Part shown: positions 1 through 9,650 of the stretch, in pieces
Layout of the letters: each line of letters starts with the position of its first letter
How positions within the stretch are numbered: the stretch's first letter is position 1
Position numbers and translations under genes: made by a program
The notes under the pieces: generated by a model
Database searches by the model: none
The model's input: the letters and a program-made list of their open reading frames with translations, nothing else
What the model was told of the DNA's origin: nothing
Source: Streptococcus infantis
GTDB taxonomy: Bacteria > Bacillota > Bacilli > Lactobacillales > Streptococcaceae
Assembly (NCBI RefSeq): GCF_000963255.1
Contig: NZ_JYOV01000011.1
Location: forward strand, 1-64,000
Direction: 5' to 3'
Length of the DNA: 64,000 nt

Positions 1-41
1 TGAATACTCTTATTCAAGTGGGCTTTTATCTGTTTTATCAT
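1..41 (-). CDS. 5' end of an unidentified gene, cut by left edge
   Basis: A minus-strand reading frame starts with ATG at 41 and runs off the left edge. It is supported by a strong ribosome binding site (AAGGAGGT) about seven bases upstream on the minus strand. Only the first 13 residues are visible (MIKQIKAHLNKSI), too few to name a family. It lies downstream of manN in the same direction but beyond a terminator-like hairpin, so it is probably a separate transcription unit. Confidence 0.5.
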   Translation of the reverse strand, partial: MIKQIKAHLNKSI

Positions 42-71
42 AGGAAGTACCTCCTTAACTATCAGTTTAGC

Positions 72-108
72 ACATAAAAAAAGAAACCCAAATACAGAAT
101 TGTATTTG
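72..108 (-). terminator. Rho-independent terminator after manN
   Basis: The stem CAAATACA/TGTATTTG (89-108, loop GAAT) is followed on the minus strand by a T-rich run down to about 72. It sits 70 bases past the manN stop and would end the manLMN transcript. Confidence 0.6.
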
Positions 109-176
109 AATTTCTTAACTTAATGACATTGGGTGATAAACCTGATTCTTTTTTTGTTTGTAAATTCTCACCGAGA

Positions 177-1088
177 TTACATGATACCGAAGAAACGAGC
201 TGCGATACCAACTACAAAGAGGGCAAGAATGATTGTGATTGGAGATACTTTTTTCTTAAGCAACCACATGCAAAGGAAAGTAAGGAGAAGTCCCATCAAT
301 CCTGGGATCAATGAGTTCAACTGTCCTTGAAGGGTTTGTGGTTGAACGCTATCCAAGCTCAATCCGCTAAGTGCTTGGCCGAGGATTCCCTTCAATTCTC
401 CACCTGTAACAGGACCTTCTGGGAAGACGATGTAGGCACCTTCTGACAATTGTTTACCTGGAAGGTTGATAGTGAAGTTGATTGATACCCAACGTTGTAC
501 AAGAACGGCAAGGATGAACATACCAAGGATAGAAGCTCCTTTAGTGATGTCTTTCAAGATACCACCTGACATATCTTTAGTGATTTCAGATCCAGCCTTG
601 TAACCAAACTCTTGTGTATACCATAGGAAAGACATACGGATTGCATTCCATCCAAAGAAGAAGAGAAGTGGACCAACGATGTTACCAGTTGCAGCAAGTG
701 ATGCACCAAGGGCACCAAGGATAGGACGAACTGTAAACCAGAAGACTGGGTCACCGATACCAGCAAGAGGTCCCATCATACCGATCTTAACACCTTGGAT
801 AGCAGCGTCATCGATTTCAGTACCGTTTGCGCGTTCTTCTTCAAGTGCAAGAGTAACCCCCATGATTGGGGCAGCTACGTATGGGTGAGTGTTGAAGAAC
901 TCGAGGTGACGCTCAAGAGCAGCAGCTTGGTCTTCTTTTTTAGTGTAAAGTTTCTTGATAGCTGGGATCAAAGAGTAAGCCCAACCCAAGTTTTGCATAC
1001 GTTCGTAGTTCCAAGAACCTTGAAGGAATTGTGAACGCCACCAAACTTTTTGGCGATCTGATTTTGATAATTGAATTTTTTCAGCCAT
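177..1088 (-). CDS. manN: PTS mannose-family transporter subunit IID (ManN)
   Basis: This is the IID membrane subunit of the mannose/glucose phosphotransferase permease, which works with IIC (ManM) to pass sugar across the membrane while ManL phosphorylates it. At 303 residues it has the usual IID length. The N-terminal half is amphipathic and carries the family pattern GWAYSLIPAIKKLY (about 35-48) and the conserved GMMGPLAGIGDPVFW loop (about 103-117). The C-terminal end is a hydrophobic hairpin (about 257-300). It follows manM by 14 bases and is the last gene of the operon. Family assignment is secure. The sugar range (mannose, glucose, glucosamine and others in streptococci) is known for the family, not visible here. 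Confidence 0.95.
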   Translation of the reverse strand: MAEKIQLSKSDRQKVWWRSQFLQGSWNYERMQNLGWAYSLIPAIKKLYTKKEDQAAALERHLEFFNTHPYVAAPIMGVTLALEEERANGTEIDDAAIQGVKIGMMGPLAGIGDPVFWFTVRPILGALGASLAATGNIVGPLLFFFGWNAIRMSFLWYTQEFGYKAGSEITKDMSGGILKDITKGASILGMFILAVLVQRWVSINFTINLPGKQLSEGAYIVFPEGPVTGGELKGILGQALSGLSLDSVQPQTLQGQLNSLIPGLMGLLLTFLCMWLLKKKVSPITIILALFVVGIAARFFGIM

Positions 1089-1102
1089 GATTGTTCCCCT
1101 TT

Positions 1103-1915
1103 CTAGTAGTCTTCTAGGATATCACCGATTGGATCGTTAGAAGTTGCAGCTCCTCCTCCGCCGTTTCCACCTTGTTTAGAAAGGTTGAGGTAGATGAAGG
1201 CAAGGGCAACACCGATGACACCAAGGGCAATCAAAGTCAATTGAGAGATTGCTGCAAGAGCAAAACCGATAGCGAAGAATGGCCATACTTCACGAGTAGC
1301 CATCATGTTGATAACCAAAGCGTAACCAACGGCAACGACCATAGCACCACCGACAGCCATACCACCTTTAAGCCATTCTGGCATAAGTTCCAATACGCCT
1401 TGAACGGCTTCAGTTGGCATTGCAAGCAAGAGTGCAGCTGGGATAGCAATACGTAGACCTTGAAGAGCAAGGGCAAAGTAGTGAGCGCGTTCAACAGCAG
1501 CAATGTTTCCTTCTTTAGCAGCAGCGTCAGCAGTGTGAACCAAACCAACTGAGATTGTACGAACGATCATAGTCAAGAAAAGTCCAGCTACTGCAAGAGG
1601 GATTGCAGTTGCAGTTGCGACTGCGATACCTTCAGTAGTAAAGTTACCACCTTTGATCATGATGATTGCAGCAGCAACAGAGGCAAGGGCAGCGTCAGGA
1701 GCTACGGCAGCTCCGATGTTAGCCCAACCAAGGGCGATCATTTGAAGTGATCCACCAAGCATAACCCCTGCTTCGAGGTTACCAGTTACAAGACCGATAA
1801 GGGTACATGCTACGATTGGTTGATGGAATTGGAATTGGTCGAGGATACCTTCAAGACCTGCGAAGAAGGCAACAACTACAACCAAGATAGCAGAAATGAA
1901 TGAAATATCTGACAT
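1103..1915 (-). CDS. manM: PTS mannose-family transporter subunit IIC (ManM)
   Basis: This is the IIC channel subunit of the mannose-type PTS, 270 residues and very hydrophobic throughout. The N-terminal region holds LEGILDQFQFHQPIVACTLI followed by GLVTGNLEAGVMLGGSLQM, the signature of EIIC-Man and the part recognised by class IIa bacteriocins in several Gram-positives. A glycine-rich tail (about 252-258) precedes the acidic C terminus. It sits between manL and manN with short gaps, so translation is probably coordinated. Together IIC and IID form the membrane sugar path. Confidence 0.95.
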   Translation of the reverse strand: MSDISFISAILVVVVAFFAGLEGILDQFQFHQPIVACTLIGLVTGNLEAGVMLGGSLQMIALGWANIGAAVAPDAALASVAAAIIMIKGGNFTTEGIAVATATAIPLAVAGLFLTMIVRTISVGLVHTADAAAKEGNIAAVERAHYFALALQGLRIAIPAALLLAMPTEAVQGVLELMPEWLKGGMAVGGAMVVAVGYALVINMMATREVWPFFAIGFALAAISQLTLIALGVIGVALAFIYLNLSKQGGNGGGGAATSNDPIGDILEDY

Positions 1916-1944
1916 GGTTTTATTCCTTTTCTATTTAGTTTTAA

Positions 1945-2934
1945 TTATTGAACGTTAGCTTTGCTAATCAAGTCAAACAAATCTTTTTTCGTGTCGTTTG
2001 GTACTTTACGTACGTCAAATTCAACACCAAGATCACGCATTTTTTCAAATGTAGCAACGTCGTCTTTGTCCATTGACAATACGTTGTTGATCATTGTTTT
2101 ACCAGTTGAGTGAGCCATTGAACCAACGTTAAGAGTCTTGATTGGCACACCGCCTTCGATAGCACGAAGGGCATCTTGAGGTGTTTCAAACAAGATAAGG
2201 GCGTGTGTTTCACCAAAACGAGGATCTTTTGCAACCTCAATCAATTTTTTGATTGGAACAACGTTAGCCTTCACTCCGTTAGGAGCAGCTTGTTTGATCA
2301 ACTCTTTACGAAGATCGTCGTTTGCAACGTTATCTGAAGCAACGATGATACGGTCTGCTTTTGAATCTGGTGTCCAAGCAGTTGCGACTTGTCCGTGAAG
2401 AAGACGTGTATCAAGACGAGCAAGATTGATTTTCAATTTACCGTCTCCAATAACAGTTCCTTCTGGAATAGCAGCTTGGGCTACAGGAGCAGCTGCAGCA
2501 GTTGCAACTTCCTCAGCTGGGTTTAGCTCTTCTGGAAGAGCCTTGATGCCATCTTTGGCTTCTTTAATGATGTTCGCAGCGACTTTATCCACTCCAGCAG
2601 CAGCGTCCATAAGGCGCTCTGTGTAAGCTTGGATCAACATCGGTAAATTAAGTCCTGTGATGATGGCAAATTTACGCTCAGGGTTTTCTCCCATTACGCG
2701 GCTAGCTTGGTTAAATGGAGAGCCACTCCAAAGGTCAGCCAAGACTAGAACCTCATCTTCTGCGTCAAATGCAGCCACAGCATTGTTGAACTTGGCGTAT
2801 AAATCATCTGGACCTTCGTTTGGCATAAAGGTTACAACTTGAACCTTTTCTTGTTCACCAAAGATCATAGATCCTGACTGATGAATACCCGCAGCAAATT
2901 CACCGTGGCTCGCAATAATGATTCCGATACTCAT
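1945..2934 (-). CDS. manL: PTS mannose-family phosphotransfer protein IIAB (ManL)
   Basis: A cytoplasmic fusion of IIA and IIB that relays phosphate from HPr to the sugar. The IIA domain (about 1-130) carries the phospho-acceptor His10 in IIASHGEF. An Ala/Pro-rich linker (about 140-157) leads to the IIB domain, whose acceptor is His180 in [11 protein letters not shown] choose the ATG at 2934 ([11 protein letters not shown]) over the ATG at 2943, because the AGGAGG ribosome site lies ten bases before the former but only one before the latter. It is the first gene of manLMN, preceded by a near-consensus promoter. In streptococci ManL also contributes to catabolite control (family knowledge). 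Confidence 0.95.
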   Translation of the reverse strand: MSIGIIIASHGEFAAGIHQSGSMIFGEQEKVQVVTFMPNEGPDDLYAKFNNAVAAFDAEDEVLVLADLWSGSPFNQASRVMGENPERKFAIITGLNLPMLIQAYTERLMDAAAGVDKVAANIIKEAKDGIKALPEELNPAEEVATAAAAPVAQAAIPEGTVIGDGKLKINLARLDTRLLHGQVATAWTPDSKADRIIVASDNVANDDLRKELIKQAAPNGVKANVVPIKKLIEVAKDPRFGETHALILFETPQDALRAIEGGVPIKTLNVGSMAHSTGKTMINNVLSMDKDDVATFEKMRDLGVEFDVRKVPNDTKKDLFDLISKANVQ

Positions 2935-3028
2935 TATTGTCATTCCTCCTTATAAAATGTTTGACTTGTAGTTTAAGAAAACTTTAAGACTCCTTAAGTA
3001 TAAATCGATTTCAGAAAAAAAGCAACTA

Positions 3029-3057
3029 ATTATAATAAAGAGTGAAAAAAATCTCAA
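3029..3057 (-). promoter_or_regulatory. manLMN promoter
   Basis: Read on the minus strand there is TTGAGA (3052-3057), a 17-base spacer, then TATAAT (3029-3034). A weak CcpA-like palindrome, TGAAATCGATTTAT (2999-3012 on the minus strand), lies just downstream and could act as a roadblock site. The cre call is tentative. Confidence 0.7.
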
Positions 3058-3236
3058 ATTTCCATTTTTACAAATATTGATATATCATTTTTTTATAAAA
3101 TCATCTATAAAATGGTAAAAAAATTTAATATAAAAAAGCAGAGGGACTAGGAAGTTTACGTCAGTAGTGCTCTTGGGCGTCTAAAAAATGCCCCAAGTCC
3201 AATTAGTTGTCGTGTCAAAATTTTATTACAAAAAAA
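3058..3236. other. Gene-free spacer between manL and adhP
   Basis: No credible reading frame. It is A/T-rich near manL, with one small hairpin at 3172-3197 (CTTGGG/CCCAAG). No insertion-sequence ends were recognised. Confidence 0.5.
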
Positions 3237-3271
3237 CGAGGTGGGATTTTCTGTCCCGACCTCGATTTTTT
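3237..3271. terminator. Bidirectional terminator beyond adhP
   Basis: The stem CGAGGTGGGA / TCCCgACCTCG is flanked by an A-run on the left and a T-run on the right, so it can terminate in both directions. adhP (minus strand) ends just to the right of it. Confidence 0.8.
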
Positions 3272-3285
3272 GCTTAATTTCTATC

Positions 3286-4305
3286 TTAGTGAGTAAAGTC
3301 TAGAACCATACGACCTTGGATGGTTCCAGCAGCCATTTCATCAAAGACAGCAATGGCATCTTCCACAGGGCGTTTTTGAACGACTGGTACAACGAGACCT
3401 TCAGCACCAAATTGGAAGGCTTCTTCCAAATCTTTACGTGTTCCAACAAGGGAACCGATGACTTGGATACCGTCAAGAACTGTTTTGACGATGCTAAGTT
3501 CCATCATTTCAGATGGGAGACCAACAGCAACTACTCGACCGCCTGCACGAACAGAATCAACTGCTTGGTTAAAGGCAACTTTTGAGACAGCTGTTACGAC
3601 AGCTGAGTGAGCACCACCGTTTGTTTTTTCTTTGATAAGGCCTGGAACATCTTCAACTTCAAGACCATTAATCACGATATCAGCACCAACTTCTTTAGCT
3701 AGAGCAAGTTTATCGTTGTTAATATCTACTGCGATAACGTGAGCGTTGAATACTTTTTTAGCGTATTGGACAGCCAAGTTACCAAGGCCTCCAGCACCAT
3801 AGAGGACAACCCATTGGCCTGGTTCAACTTTTGCTTCTTTGATAGCCTTGTATGTAGTAACACCGGCACAAGTGATAGAAGAAGCTTGGGCTGGATCGAG
3901 ACCATCTGGAACCTTAACAGCATAATCTGCAGTTACGATACATTGTTCAGCCATACCGCCGTCAACTGAGTAGCCTGCATTTTTTACGGAACGGCAAAGA
4001 GTTTCTCGTCCGGTTGTACAGTATTCACACATACCACAGCCTTCAAAGAACCAAGCTACGCTGACACGGTCGCCAACTTTGAGGCTTTTTACATCAGGAG
4101 CAACTTCTTTGACGATACCGATACCTTCGTGACCGAGAACGCGTCCTGGAACTTTACCAAAGTCACCATGGGCAACGTGGAGGTCAGTGTGGCAGACACC
4201 ACAGTACTCAACTTCTACAAGAGCTTCCCCATTTTCGAGTGGACGGAGAACTTTTTCTTCAATAGCAACACCAGTGCCTTCTGGATTTACAACAACAGCT
4301 TTCAT
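3286..4305 (-). CDS. adhP: Zinc-dependent alcohol dehydrogenase (AdhP type)
   Basis: A medium-chain NAD(P)-dependent alcohol dehydrogenase, 339 residues, interconverting alcohols and aldehydes (probably ethanol/acetaldehyde in fermentation). Catalytic zinc ligands are visible in CGVCHTDLH and GHEGIG. The structural zinc uses the four cysteines of [16 protein letters not shown]. The cofactor-binding Rossmann turn is [15 protein letters not shown] good ribosome site (AGGAGG) precedes the ATG. It is divergent from the ligase gene to the right and ends at a shared terminator. Confidence 0.93.
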   Translation of the reverse strand: MKAVVVNPEGTGVAIEEKVLRPLENGEALVEVEYCGVCHTDLHVAHGDFGKVPGRVLGHEGIGIVKEVAPDVKSLKVGDRVSVAWFFEGCGMCEYCTTGRETLCRSVKNAGYSVDGGMAEQCIVTADYAVKVPDGLDPAQASSITCAGVTTYKAIKEAKVEPGQWVVLYGAGGLGNLAVQYAKKVFNAHVIAVDINNDKLALAKEVGADIVINGLEVEDVPGLIKEKTNGGAHSAVVTAVSKVAFNQAVDSVRAGGRVVAVGLPSEMMELSIVKTVLDGIQVIGSLVGTRKDLEEAFQFGAEGLVVPVVQKRPVEDAIAVFDEMAAGTIQGRMVLDFTH

Positions 4306-4614
4306 AGCTATCCTCCTTGATTAGTCGTTAAGGTGCAGTGGAAAAGGGGCTTGGCTTGAGAGGTTTTCAAGTGAAGTCGAATTTGAACTGCCCTCTTATT
4401 TACTTATATGTGAAGTATATCACTATATTTACTATAGTACAATGGTTTTGAGGTAAAAAACCATGTAATCGCTTAACCGGTTGATAAGACTGTGAAAATT
4501 GAACAAGTAAGATTGATGCATTGACGAGTAAATACCTATAAATACTAGAAAAGTTGACTTTAGATCGCCTCTTTAAGGTTTTCAGCAAATTTTCTGAGTT
4601 TCTTCTCGAGGGGA

Positions 4615-4626
4615 TTTTGGTATAAT
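4615..4626 (+). promoter_or_regulatory. Extended -10 promoter of the ligase gene
   Basis: TTTTGGTATAAT gives a consensus -10 (4621-4626) with an upstream TGn extension. No good -35 is seen. The rest of the 370-base gap 4306-4677 holds the divergent adhP upstream region and nothing else I recognise. Confidence 0.6.
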
Positions 4627-4677
4627 ATAGAAAGCAATTGATCTTTCTAGTAAGAGAATTTAGAGTGAGAGGTATCT

Positions 4678-5955
4678 ATGTCCCCTTCTGTTCAGTTATT
4701 GAAAAACCGTTATTTAAAAAATATAAAAGAAAATCCAGATCTCTATATTGGGATTGAGTTGGAGTTTCCTATCGTTCATGTAAATGGGCAAGCGACAGAC
4801 ATTGAAGTCAGTAAGGACTTGATGCGCTTTCTGGTGGATGCTCTCAGCTTGGAAGTTGAAAAGGAGGACCAGGACGGAAATCCGATTCAACTTGTAGAAC
4901 CAAAAAGTCAGGATCGGATTCTGTTTGAGGTTTCCTACACGACCTTGGAGTTTGCCTTTGGTAGAGCCCAGAAAATCCAAGAGGTCGAAGGACGATTTCA
5001 AGCTTATATGAAGGTCATTCAGGAAAAACTAGGCCAAAAGGATCATGCTATCCAGGGGTGGGGAATTCATCCAAACTGGGATATCAATGACAATCGACCG
5101 GTGGCTTATCCACGCTACCAGATGCTGATGGATTACCTACAGATGGGAAGTCGCCAAGATAGAGCTGATTTGCATGACTTTCCACAATACGGTGCTTTTA
5201 TCTGTGGGAGTCAAGTTCAGTTGGATGTATCGACTGTTAACTACCTACGAGTTATCAATGCTTTCACTCAGATTGAAGCAGCAAAAGCTTACTTATTTGC
5301 CAATTCTGAGTTTTCGGGAGCAGAATGGGATACTAAGATTTCACGGGATATTTTTTGGGAAGCTTCCATGCATGGGATTTATCCAGAGAATGTTGGTGTC
5401 AATGCAAAACTCTTCAAAGATGAGGATGATTTCTTTGATTATCTAGACCGCTCTGCGATTTTTACAGCAGAACGAGATGGGGAAACCTACTATTTTTCTC
5501 CGATTCGGGCTAGAGATTACCTAGCTACTGAGGAAGTTTCGGCCTATACTCTAAATGGAAAAGAAACTCTGCTTGTTCCTCAAGAGAAGGATTTTCAAAC
5601 GCACCGTAGTTACCAATATCAAGACCTAACAACTCGAGGGACGGTTGAATTCCGTAGTGTTTGTACGCAACCCCTAGACCGAACCTTTGCTTCAGCAGCC
5701 TTTCATCTAGGTTTGTTGGTAAATCTAGACAAGCTTGAAGCTTACCTAGAGACAGCTCCTTTCTTTGAACACTTTGGTCGTGACTACAAGTCATTGAGAC
5801 GCCAGTTTTCTCAGAAACAGCTTTCAGATGAGGAGACAGCTGGAATTGTTCAATTCTCAAAAGATTTGCTAGCTATAGCAGAGCAAGGTCTTGAAATGAG
5901 AGGTCAGCAAGAAACAACCTATTTAGAGCCTTTGAAAGAAAAATTGACTCTATAA
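4678..5955 (+). CDS. Glutamate-cysteine ligase family protein
   Basis: Probable carboxylate-amine ligase of the gamma-glutamylcysteine synthetase superfamily, 425 residues. The N terminus carries the family core strand IGIELEFPI (about 24-32). Later come an acidic/aromatic segment ILFEVSYTTLEFAFG (about 80-94), QGWGIHPNWD (about 123-132) and TRGTVEFRSVCTQPL (about 321-335), typical of the substrate and ATP-binding faces. It lacks the C-terminal ATP-grasp half of the bifunctional GshF (about 750 residues), so at most it would make gamma-glutamylcysteine. The amine substrate cannot be read from sequence. Monocistronic, followed by thrC. Confidence 0.75.
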   Translation: MSPSVQLLKNRYLKNIKENPDLYIGIELEFPIVHVNGQATDIEVSKDLMRFLVDALSLEVEKEDQDGNPIQLVEPKSQDRILFEVSYTTLEFAFGRAQKIQEVEGRFQAYMKVIQEKLGQKDHAIQGWGIHPNWDINDNRPVAYPRYQMLMDYLQMGSRQDRADLHDFPQYGAFICGSQVQLDVSTVNYLRVINAFTQIEAAKAYLFANSEFSGAEWDTKISRDIFWEASMHGIYPENVGVNAKLFKDEDDFFDYLDRSAIFTAERDGETYYFSPIRARDYLATEEVSAYTLNGKETLLVPQEKDFQTHRSYQYQDLTTRGTVEFRSVCTQPLDRTFASAAFHLGLLVNLDKLEAYLETAPFFEHFGRDYKSLRRQFSQKQLSDEETAGIVQFSKDLLAIAEQGLEMRGQQETTYLEPLKEKLTL

Positions 5956-6029
5956 TTTTCTTATAAAGGAAGAATTTTCTGAAAAATCATGTTATAATGG
6001 ATGAGACTATAGATAAAGGATAGAGATTT

Positions 6030-7514
6030 ATGACATTAGTTTATCAATCAACGCGAGACGCAAAAAATACCGTAACAGCCAGCCAGGCGATTTTGCAAGG
6101 TTTGGCAACAGATGGAGGCTTATTTACTCCGGTTAGTTATCCAAAGGTAGATTTGGATTTTGACACATTAAAAGATGCTTCTTACCAAGAAGTGGCTAAG
6201 CTGGTCTTGTCAGCTTTCTTGGATGACTTTACAGCAGAGGAGTTGGACTACTGTATTACCAACGCCTATGACAGCAAGTTTGATACACCAGCTATTGCTC
6301 CTCTTGTCAAACTTGATGGCCAATACAACTTGGAACTTTTCCACGGTTCAACAATTGCCTTTAAGGATATGGCCTTGTCTATCTTGCCATACTTTATGAC
6401 AACGGCAGCTAAGAAACATGGCCTGGAAAACAAGATTGTCATTTTGACAGCGACATCTGGGGACACTGGGAAAGCTGCTATGGCAGGATTTGCGGATGTT
6501 CCTGGAACTGAAATTATCGTCTTTTATCCAAAAGATGGTGTCAGCAAGGTACAAGAGTTGCAAATGACCACTCAAACTGGGGACAACACTCATGTTATCG
6601 CTATCGATGGAAACTTTGACGATGCTCAAACCAACGTCAAGCATATGTTCAACGATGTGGCTCTTCGTGAAAAATTGTCAGCTAACAAGTTGCAATTTTC
6701 ATCAGCCAACTCTATGAACATTGGCCGTTTGGTACCACAAATTGTCTATTATGTGTATGCCTACGCTCAGCTTGTTAAAACTGGCGAAATTGTGGCTGGT
6801 GACAAGGTCAACTTCACCGTACCGACAGGAAACTTTGGAAATATCTTGGCTGCCTTTTACGCTAAGCAAATCGGTCTACCAGTTGGTAAGTTGATCTGTG
6901 CTTCAAATGACAACAATGTTTTGACAGACTTCTTCAAAACTCGTGTCTATGACAAGAAGCGTGAGTTTAAGGTGACCACTAGTCCGTCTATGGATATCTT
7001 GGTATCTTCAAACTTGGAGCGTTTGATTTTCCACCTTTTGGGAAATGATGCTGTTAAGACCGCTGAACTTATGAATGCCTTGAACACTCAAGGTCAATAT
7101 GAGTTGACAGATTTTGATGCAGAGATTCTTGATCTTTTTGCGGCAGAGTATGCGACAGAAGCGGAAACATCAGCAGAAATTAAGCGTGTCTACGACTCAG
7201 ATTCTTATATCGAGGATCCTCATACAGCAGTTGCTTCAGCCGTATTTAAAAAATACCAAGCAGCGACTGGTGATGCGACCAAGACAGTGATTGCATCAAC
7301 AGCTAGTCCTTACAAATTCCCAGTGGTTGCGGTGGAAGCTGTAACTGGACAATCAGGTTTGAGCGACTTTGAAGTCTTGGCTCAATTACACGAAATTTCA
7401 GGAGTAGCAGTGCCACCAGCAGTTGATGGGCTCGAAACAGCTCCAGTTCGTCACAAGACAACTGTTGCAGCAGCAGAGATGCAGACTGCAGTAGAATCTT
7501 ATCTAGGACTTTAA
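6030..7514 (+). CDS. thrC: Threonine synthase
   Basis: Pyridoxal-phosphate enzyme converting O-phosphohomoserine to threonine, the last step of threonine synthesis. At 494 residues it belongs to the longer ThrC class. The PLP lysine lies in HGSTIAFKDMAL (about 103-114). The phosphate-binding glycine-rich loop is ILTATSGDTGKAAM, and NSMNIGRLVPQI follows. TTATAAT near 5992-5998 is a likely -10 upstream. The next gene starts 60 bases later, preceded by its own ribosome site. Confidence 0.95.
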   Translation: MTLVYQSTRDAKNTVTASQAILQGLATDGGLFTPVSYPKVDLDFDTLKDASYQEVAKLVLSAFLDDFTAEELDYCITNAYDSKFDTPAIAPLVKLDGQYNLELFHGSTIAFKDMALSILPYFMTTAAKKHGLENKIVILTATSGDTGKAAMAGFADVPGTEIIVFYPKDGVSKVQELQMTTQTGDNTHVIAIDGNFDDAQTNVKHMFNDVALREKLSANKLQFSSANSMNIGRLVPQIVYYVYAYAQLVKTGEIVAGDKVNFTVPTGNFGNILAAFYAKQIGLPVGKLICASNDNNVLTDFFKTRVYDKKREFKVTTSPSMDILVSSNLERLIFHLLGNDAVKTAELMNALNTQGQYELTDFDAEILDLFAAEYATEAETSAEIKRVYDSDSYIEDPHTAVASAVFKKYQAATGDATKTVIASTASPYKFPVVAVEAVTGQSGLSDFEVLAQLHEISGVAVPPAVDGLETAPVRHKTTVAAAEMQTAVESYLGL

Positions 7515-7574
7515 AGCAGAGGAAGTAAACTCGGTTGGGCAACTAACTGAGTTTCTTTTCATCAGGAGGAAGGA

Positions 7575-8855
7575 TTGTTTAAGAAAAATAAAGACATTCT
7601 CAACATAGCTCTGCCAGCCATGGGTGAAAATTTCTTGCAGATGCTCATGGGAATGGTGGATAGCTATCTGGTAGCCCATCTAGGTTTGATAGCCATTTCG
7701 GGTGTATCTGTAGCGGGCAATATTATCACCATTTACCAGGCAATTTTTATTGCTCTAGGAGCTGCGATTTCCAGTGTTATTTCCAAAAGTTTGGGGCAGA
7801 AGGACCAGTCTAGACTAGCCTACCATGTGACAGAAGCGCTCAAGATAACCCTGCTACTGAGTTTAGTTTTAGGGGGCTTGTCCATCTTTGCCGGTCAAGA
7901 GATGATTGGTCTTTTGGGGACAGAAGCGGCTGTGGCTGAGAGTGGTGGACTATACCTAGCTTTGGTTGGTGGGACAATCGTCCTCTTGGGCTTGATGACT
8001 AGTCTAGGAGCCTTGATTCGCGCCACTCATAATCCGCGCCTTCCCCTTTATGTGAGTCTTTTATCCAATGCCTTGAATATTGTCTTTTCAAGTCTAGCTA
8101 TTTTTGTTCTTGATATGGGCATAGCTGGTGTAGCTTGGGGGACTATTTTGTCACGTTTAATCGGGGTTGTGATTTTGTGGTCACAATTAAAACTTCCATA
8201 TACGAGACCAAGCTTTGGACTGGATAAAGACTTGCTGACTCTGGCTTTGCCTGCAGCGGGAGAACGTCTCATGATGAGGGCTGGTGATGTAGTCATTATT
8301 GCCTTGGTTGTTTCCTTTGGGACGGAGGCAGTCGCGGGAAATGCTATCGGTGAAGTTTTGACTCAGTTCAACTATATGCCTGCCTTCGGTGTTGCGACAG
8401 CAACAGTCATGCAGGTAGCTCGAGCAGTTGGGGAAGATGATTGGGCAAGGGTAGACAACTTAAGTAAGCAAACTTTTTGGCTTTCCCTCTTTCTTATGTT
8501 GCCCTTAACACTTAGTATCTATACTCTGGGAACGCCCCTAAGTCACCTCTACACTAGTGATCCTGTGGCTATTGAAGCCAGTGTTATGGTGACGCTGTTC
8601 TCTCTACTGGGGACACCTATGACGACGGGAACAGTCATTTATACAGCTGTCTGGCAGGGTTTGGGGAATGCACGCCTCCCCTTTTATGCGACAAGTATCG
8701 GAATGTGGTGTATCCGTATCGGAACAGGGTACCTGATGGGAATTATTCTTGGTTGGGGCTTGCCTGGTATTTGGGCAGGAACGCTTTTGGATAATGGTTT
8801 TCGTTGGTTCTTCCTGCGCTATCGTTATAAGCAATATATCTCTTTGAAAGGATGA
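7575..8855 (+). CDS. MATE family multidrug efflux protein
   Basis: Integral membrane antiporter of the MATE/DinF family, 426 residues with about twelve hydrophobic segments in two similar halves. The N terminus contains LPAMGENFLQMLMGMVDSYL, the family's first helix with its conserved acidic residue. The start is TTG at 7575, chosen because CAGGAGGAAG lies directly upstream at normal spacing and no ATG is available nearby. Such pumps export cationic drugs or metabolites using Na+ or H+ (family knowledge). The substrate is unknown here. Its stop is followed within four bases by the HAD gene, so the two are likely co-transcribed. Confidence 0.88.
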   Translation: MFKKNKDILNIALPAMGENFLQMLMGMVDSYLVAHLGLIAISGVSVAGNIITIYQAIFIALGAAISSVISKSLGQKDQSRLAYHVTEALKITLLLSLVLGGLSIFAGQEMIGLLGTEAAVAESGGLYLALVGGTIVLLGLMTSLGALIRATHNPRLPLYVSLLSNALNIVFSSLAIFVLDMGIAGVAWGTILSRLIGVVILWSQLKLPYTRPSFGLDKDLLTLALPAAGERLMMRAGDVVIIALVVSFGTEAVAGNAIGEVLTQFNYMPAFGVATATVMQVARAVGEDDWARVDNLSKQTFWLSLFLMLPLTLSIYTLGTPLSHLYTSDPVAIEASVMVTLFSLLGTPMTTGTVIYTAVWQGLGNARLPFYATSIGMWCIRIGTGYLMGIILGWGLPGIWAGTLLDNGFRWFFLRYRYKQYISLKG

Positions 8856-8858
8856 CAT

Positions 8859-9473
8859 ATGAAAAAAATTGGATTTATCTGGGATTTAGATGGGACCTTG
8901 TTAGACTCTTATGAGGCTATCTTAGCAGGAATCGAAGAGACTTTTGCCCAGTTTGACATTCCTTATGATAAGGCTGAGGTTCGTGCCTTTATTCTAAAAA
9001 CTTCCGTTCAAGATCTGTTGGAAAAGGTGGGAGAAGAGAGAGGCTTGGATGCTGATATGCTCAATCAGGTTCGTGCTCAGAGTTTGGCTGAGAAGAATGC
9101 TCAAGTTGTTCTGATGCCAGGGGCGCGTGAAATCTTAGCTTGGGCAGACCAGCAAGGAATTGAGCAGTTTGTTTATACCCATAAAGGGGACAATGCTTTT
9201 ACAATTTTGGAAAATTTGGGTTTGGCCCACTATTTCACAGAGATTTTAACCAATCAAAGTGGTTTTACTCGAAAGCCTAGTCCAGAAGCTGCGATTTATC
9301 TTCTAGATAAGTATGAACTAGATCCACAACAAACTTATTATATCGGTGATCGGACTTTGGATATCGAATTTGCTCAAAATAGTGGCATCCAGAGTATCAA
9401 TTTCCTTGCCTCACCTGCAACTTGTAATCAACAGATAGAGCGTTTAGAAGATATTAGTTCGTTTTCCTTCTAG
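8859..9473 (+). CDS. HAD superfamily phosphatase (phosphoglycolate phosphatase-like)
   Basis: Cytoplasmic HAD subfamily IA hydrolase, 204 residues. All four motifs are visible: DLDGTLLDS (nucleophile Asp in the N-terminal strand), VYTHKG (motif II Thr), RKPSPEA (motif III Lys) and YIGDRTLDIE (motif IV acidic pair). A helical cap domain occupies about 16-85. The substrate is unknown; phosphoglycolate or small sugar phosphates are usual for the subfamily. It starts four bases after the MATE gene. Confidence 0.88.
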   Translation: MKKIGFIWDLDGTLLDSYEAILAGIEETFAQFDIPYDKAEVRAFILKTSVQDLLEKVGEERGLDADMLNQVRAQSLAEKNAQVVLMPGAREILAWADQQGIEQFVYTHKGDNAFTILENLGLAHYFTEILTNQSGFTRKPSPEAAIYLLDKYELDPQQTYYIGDRTLDIEFAQNSGIQSINFLASPATCNQQIERLEDISSFSF

Positions 9474-9570
9474 AACTTTCTTTAAGAAGAATGTGTCAGC
9501 CTGATGACAAGAAACTAACAAACTATTTCAAGTAATGTGATTTGTTACAACGAATGTACAGTTCTGTTAA

Positions 9571-9594
9571 ATAGCCCCAAAAGGGCTTTTTTTC
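9571..9594 (+). terminator. Terminator after the HAD gene
   Basis: AGCCC-CAAAA-GGGCT followed by seven T residues, about 100 bases past the HAD stop and upstream of the LysM gene. Confidence 0.75.
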
Positions 9595-9650
9595 TATTTT
9601 CTTTGTGTTATGATAGACAGGTACTACATTTGAAAAGGAGTTTGAATAGT

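Noticed and set aside
4400..4588. A 62-residue minus-strand frame in the gap between adhP and the ligase gene
   Set aside because: No ribosome site and low-complexity composition. It overlaps the promoter region.
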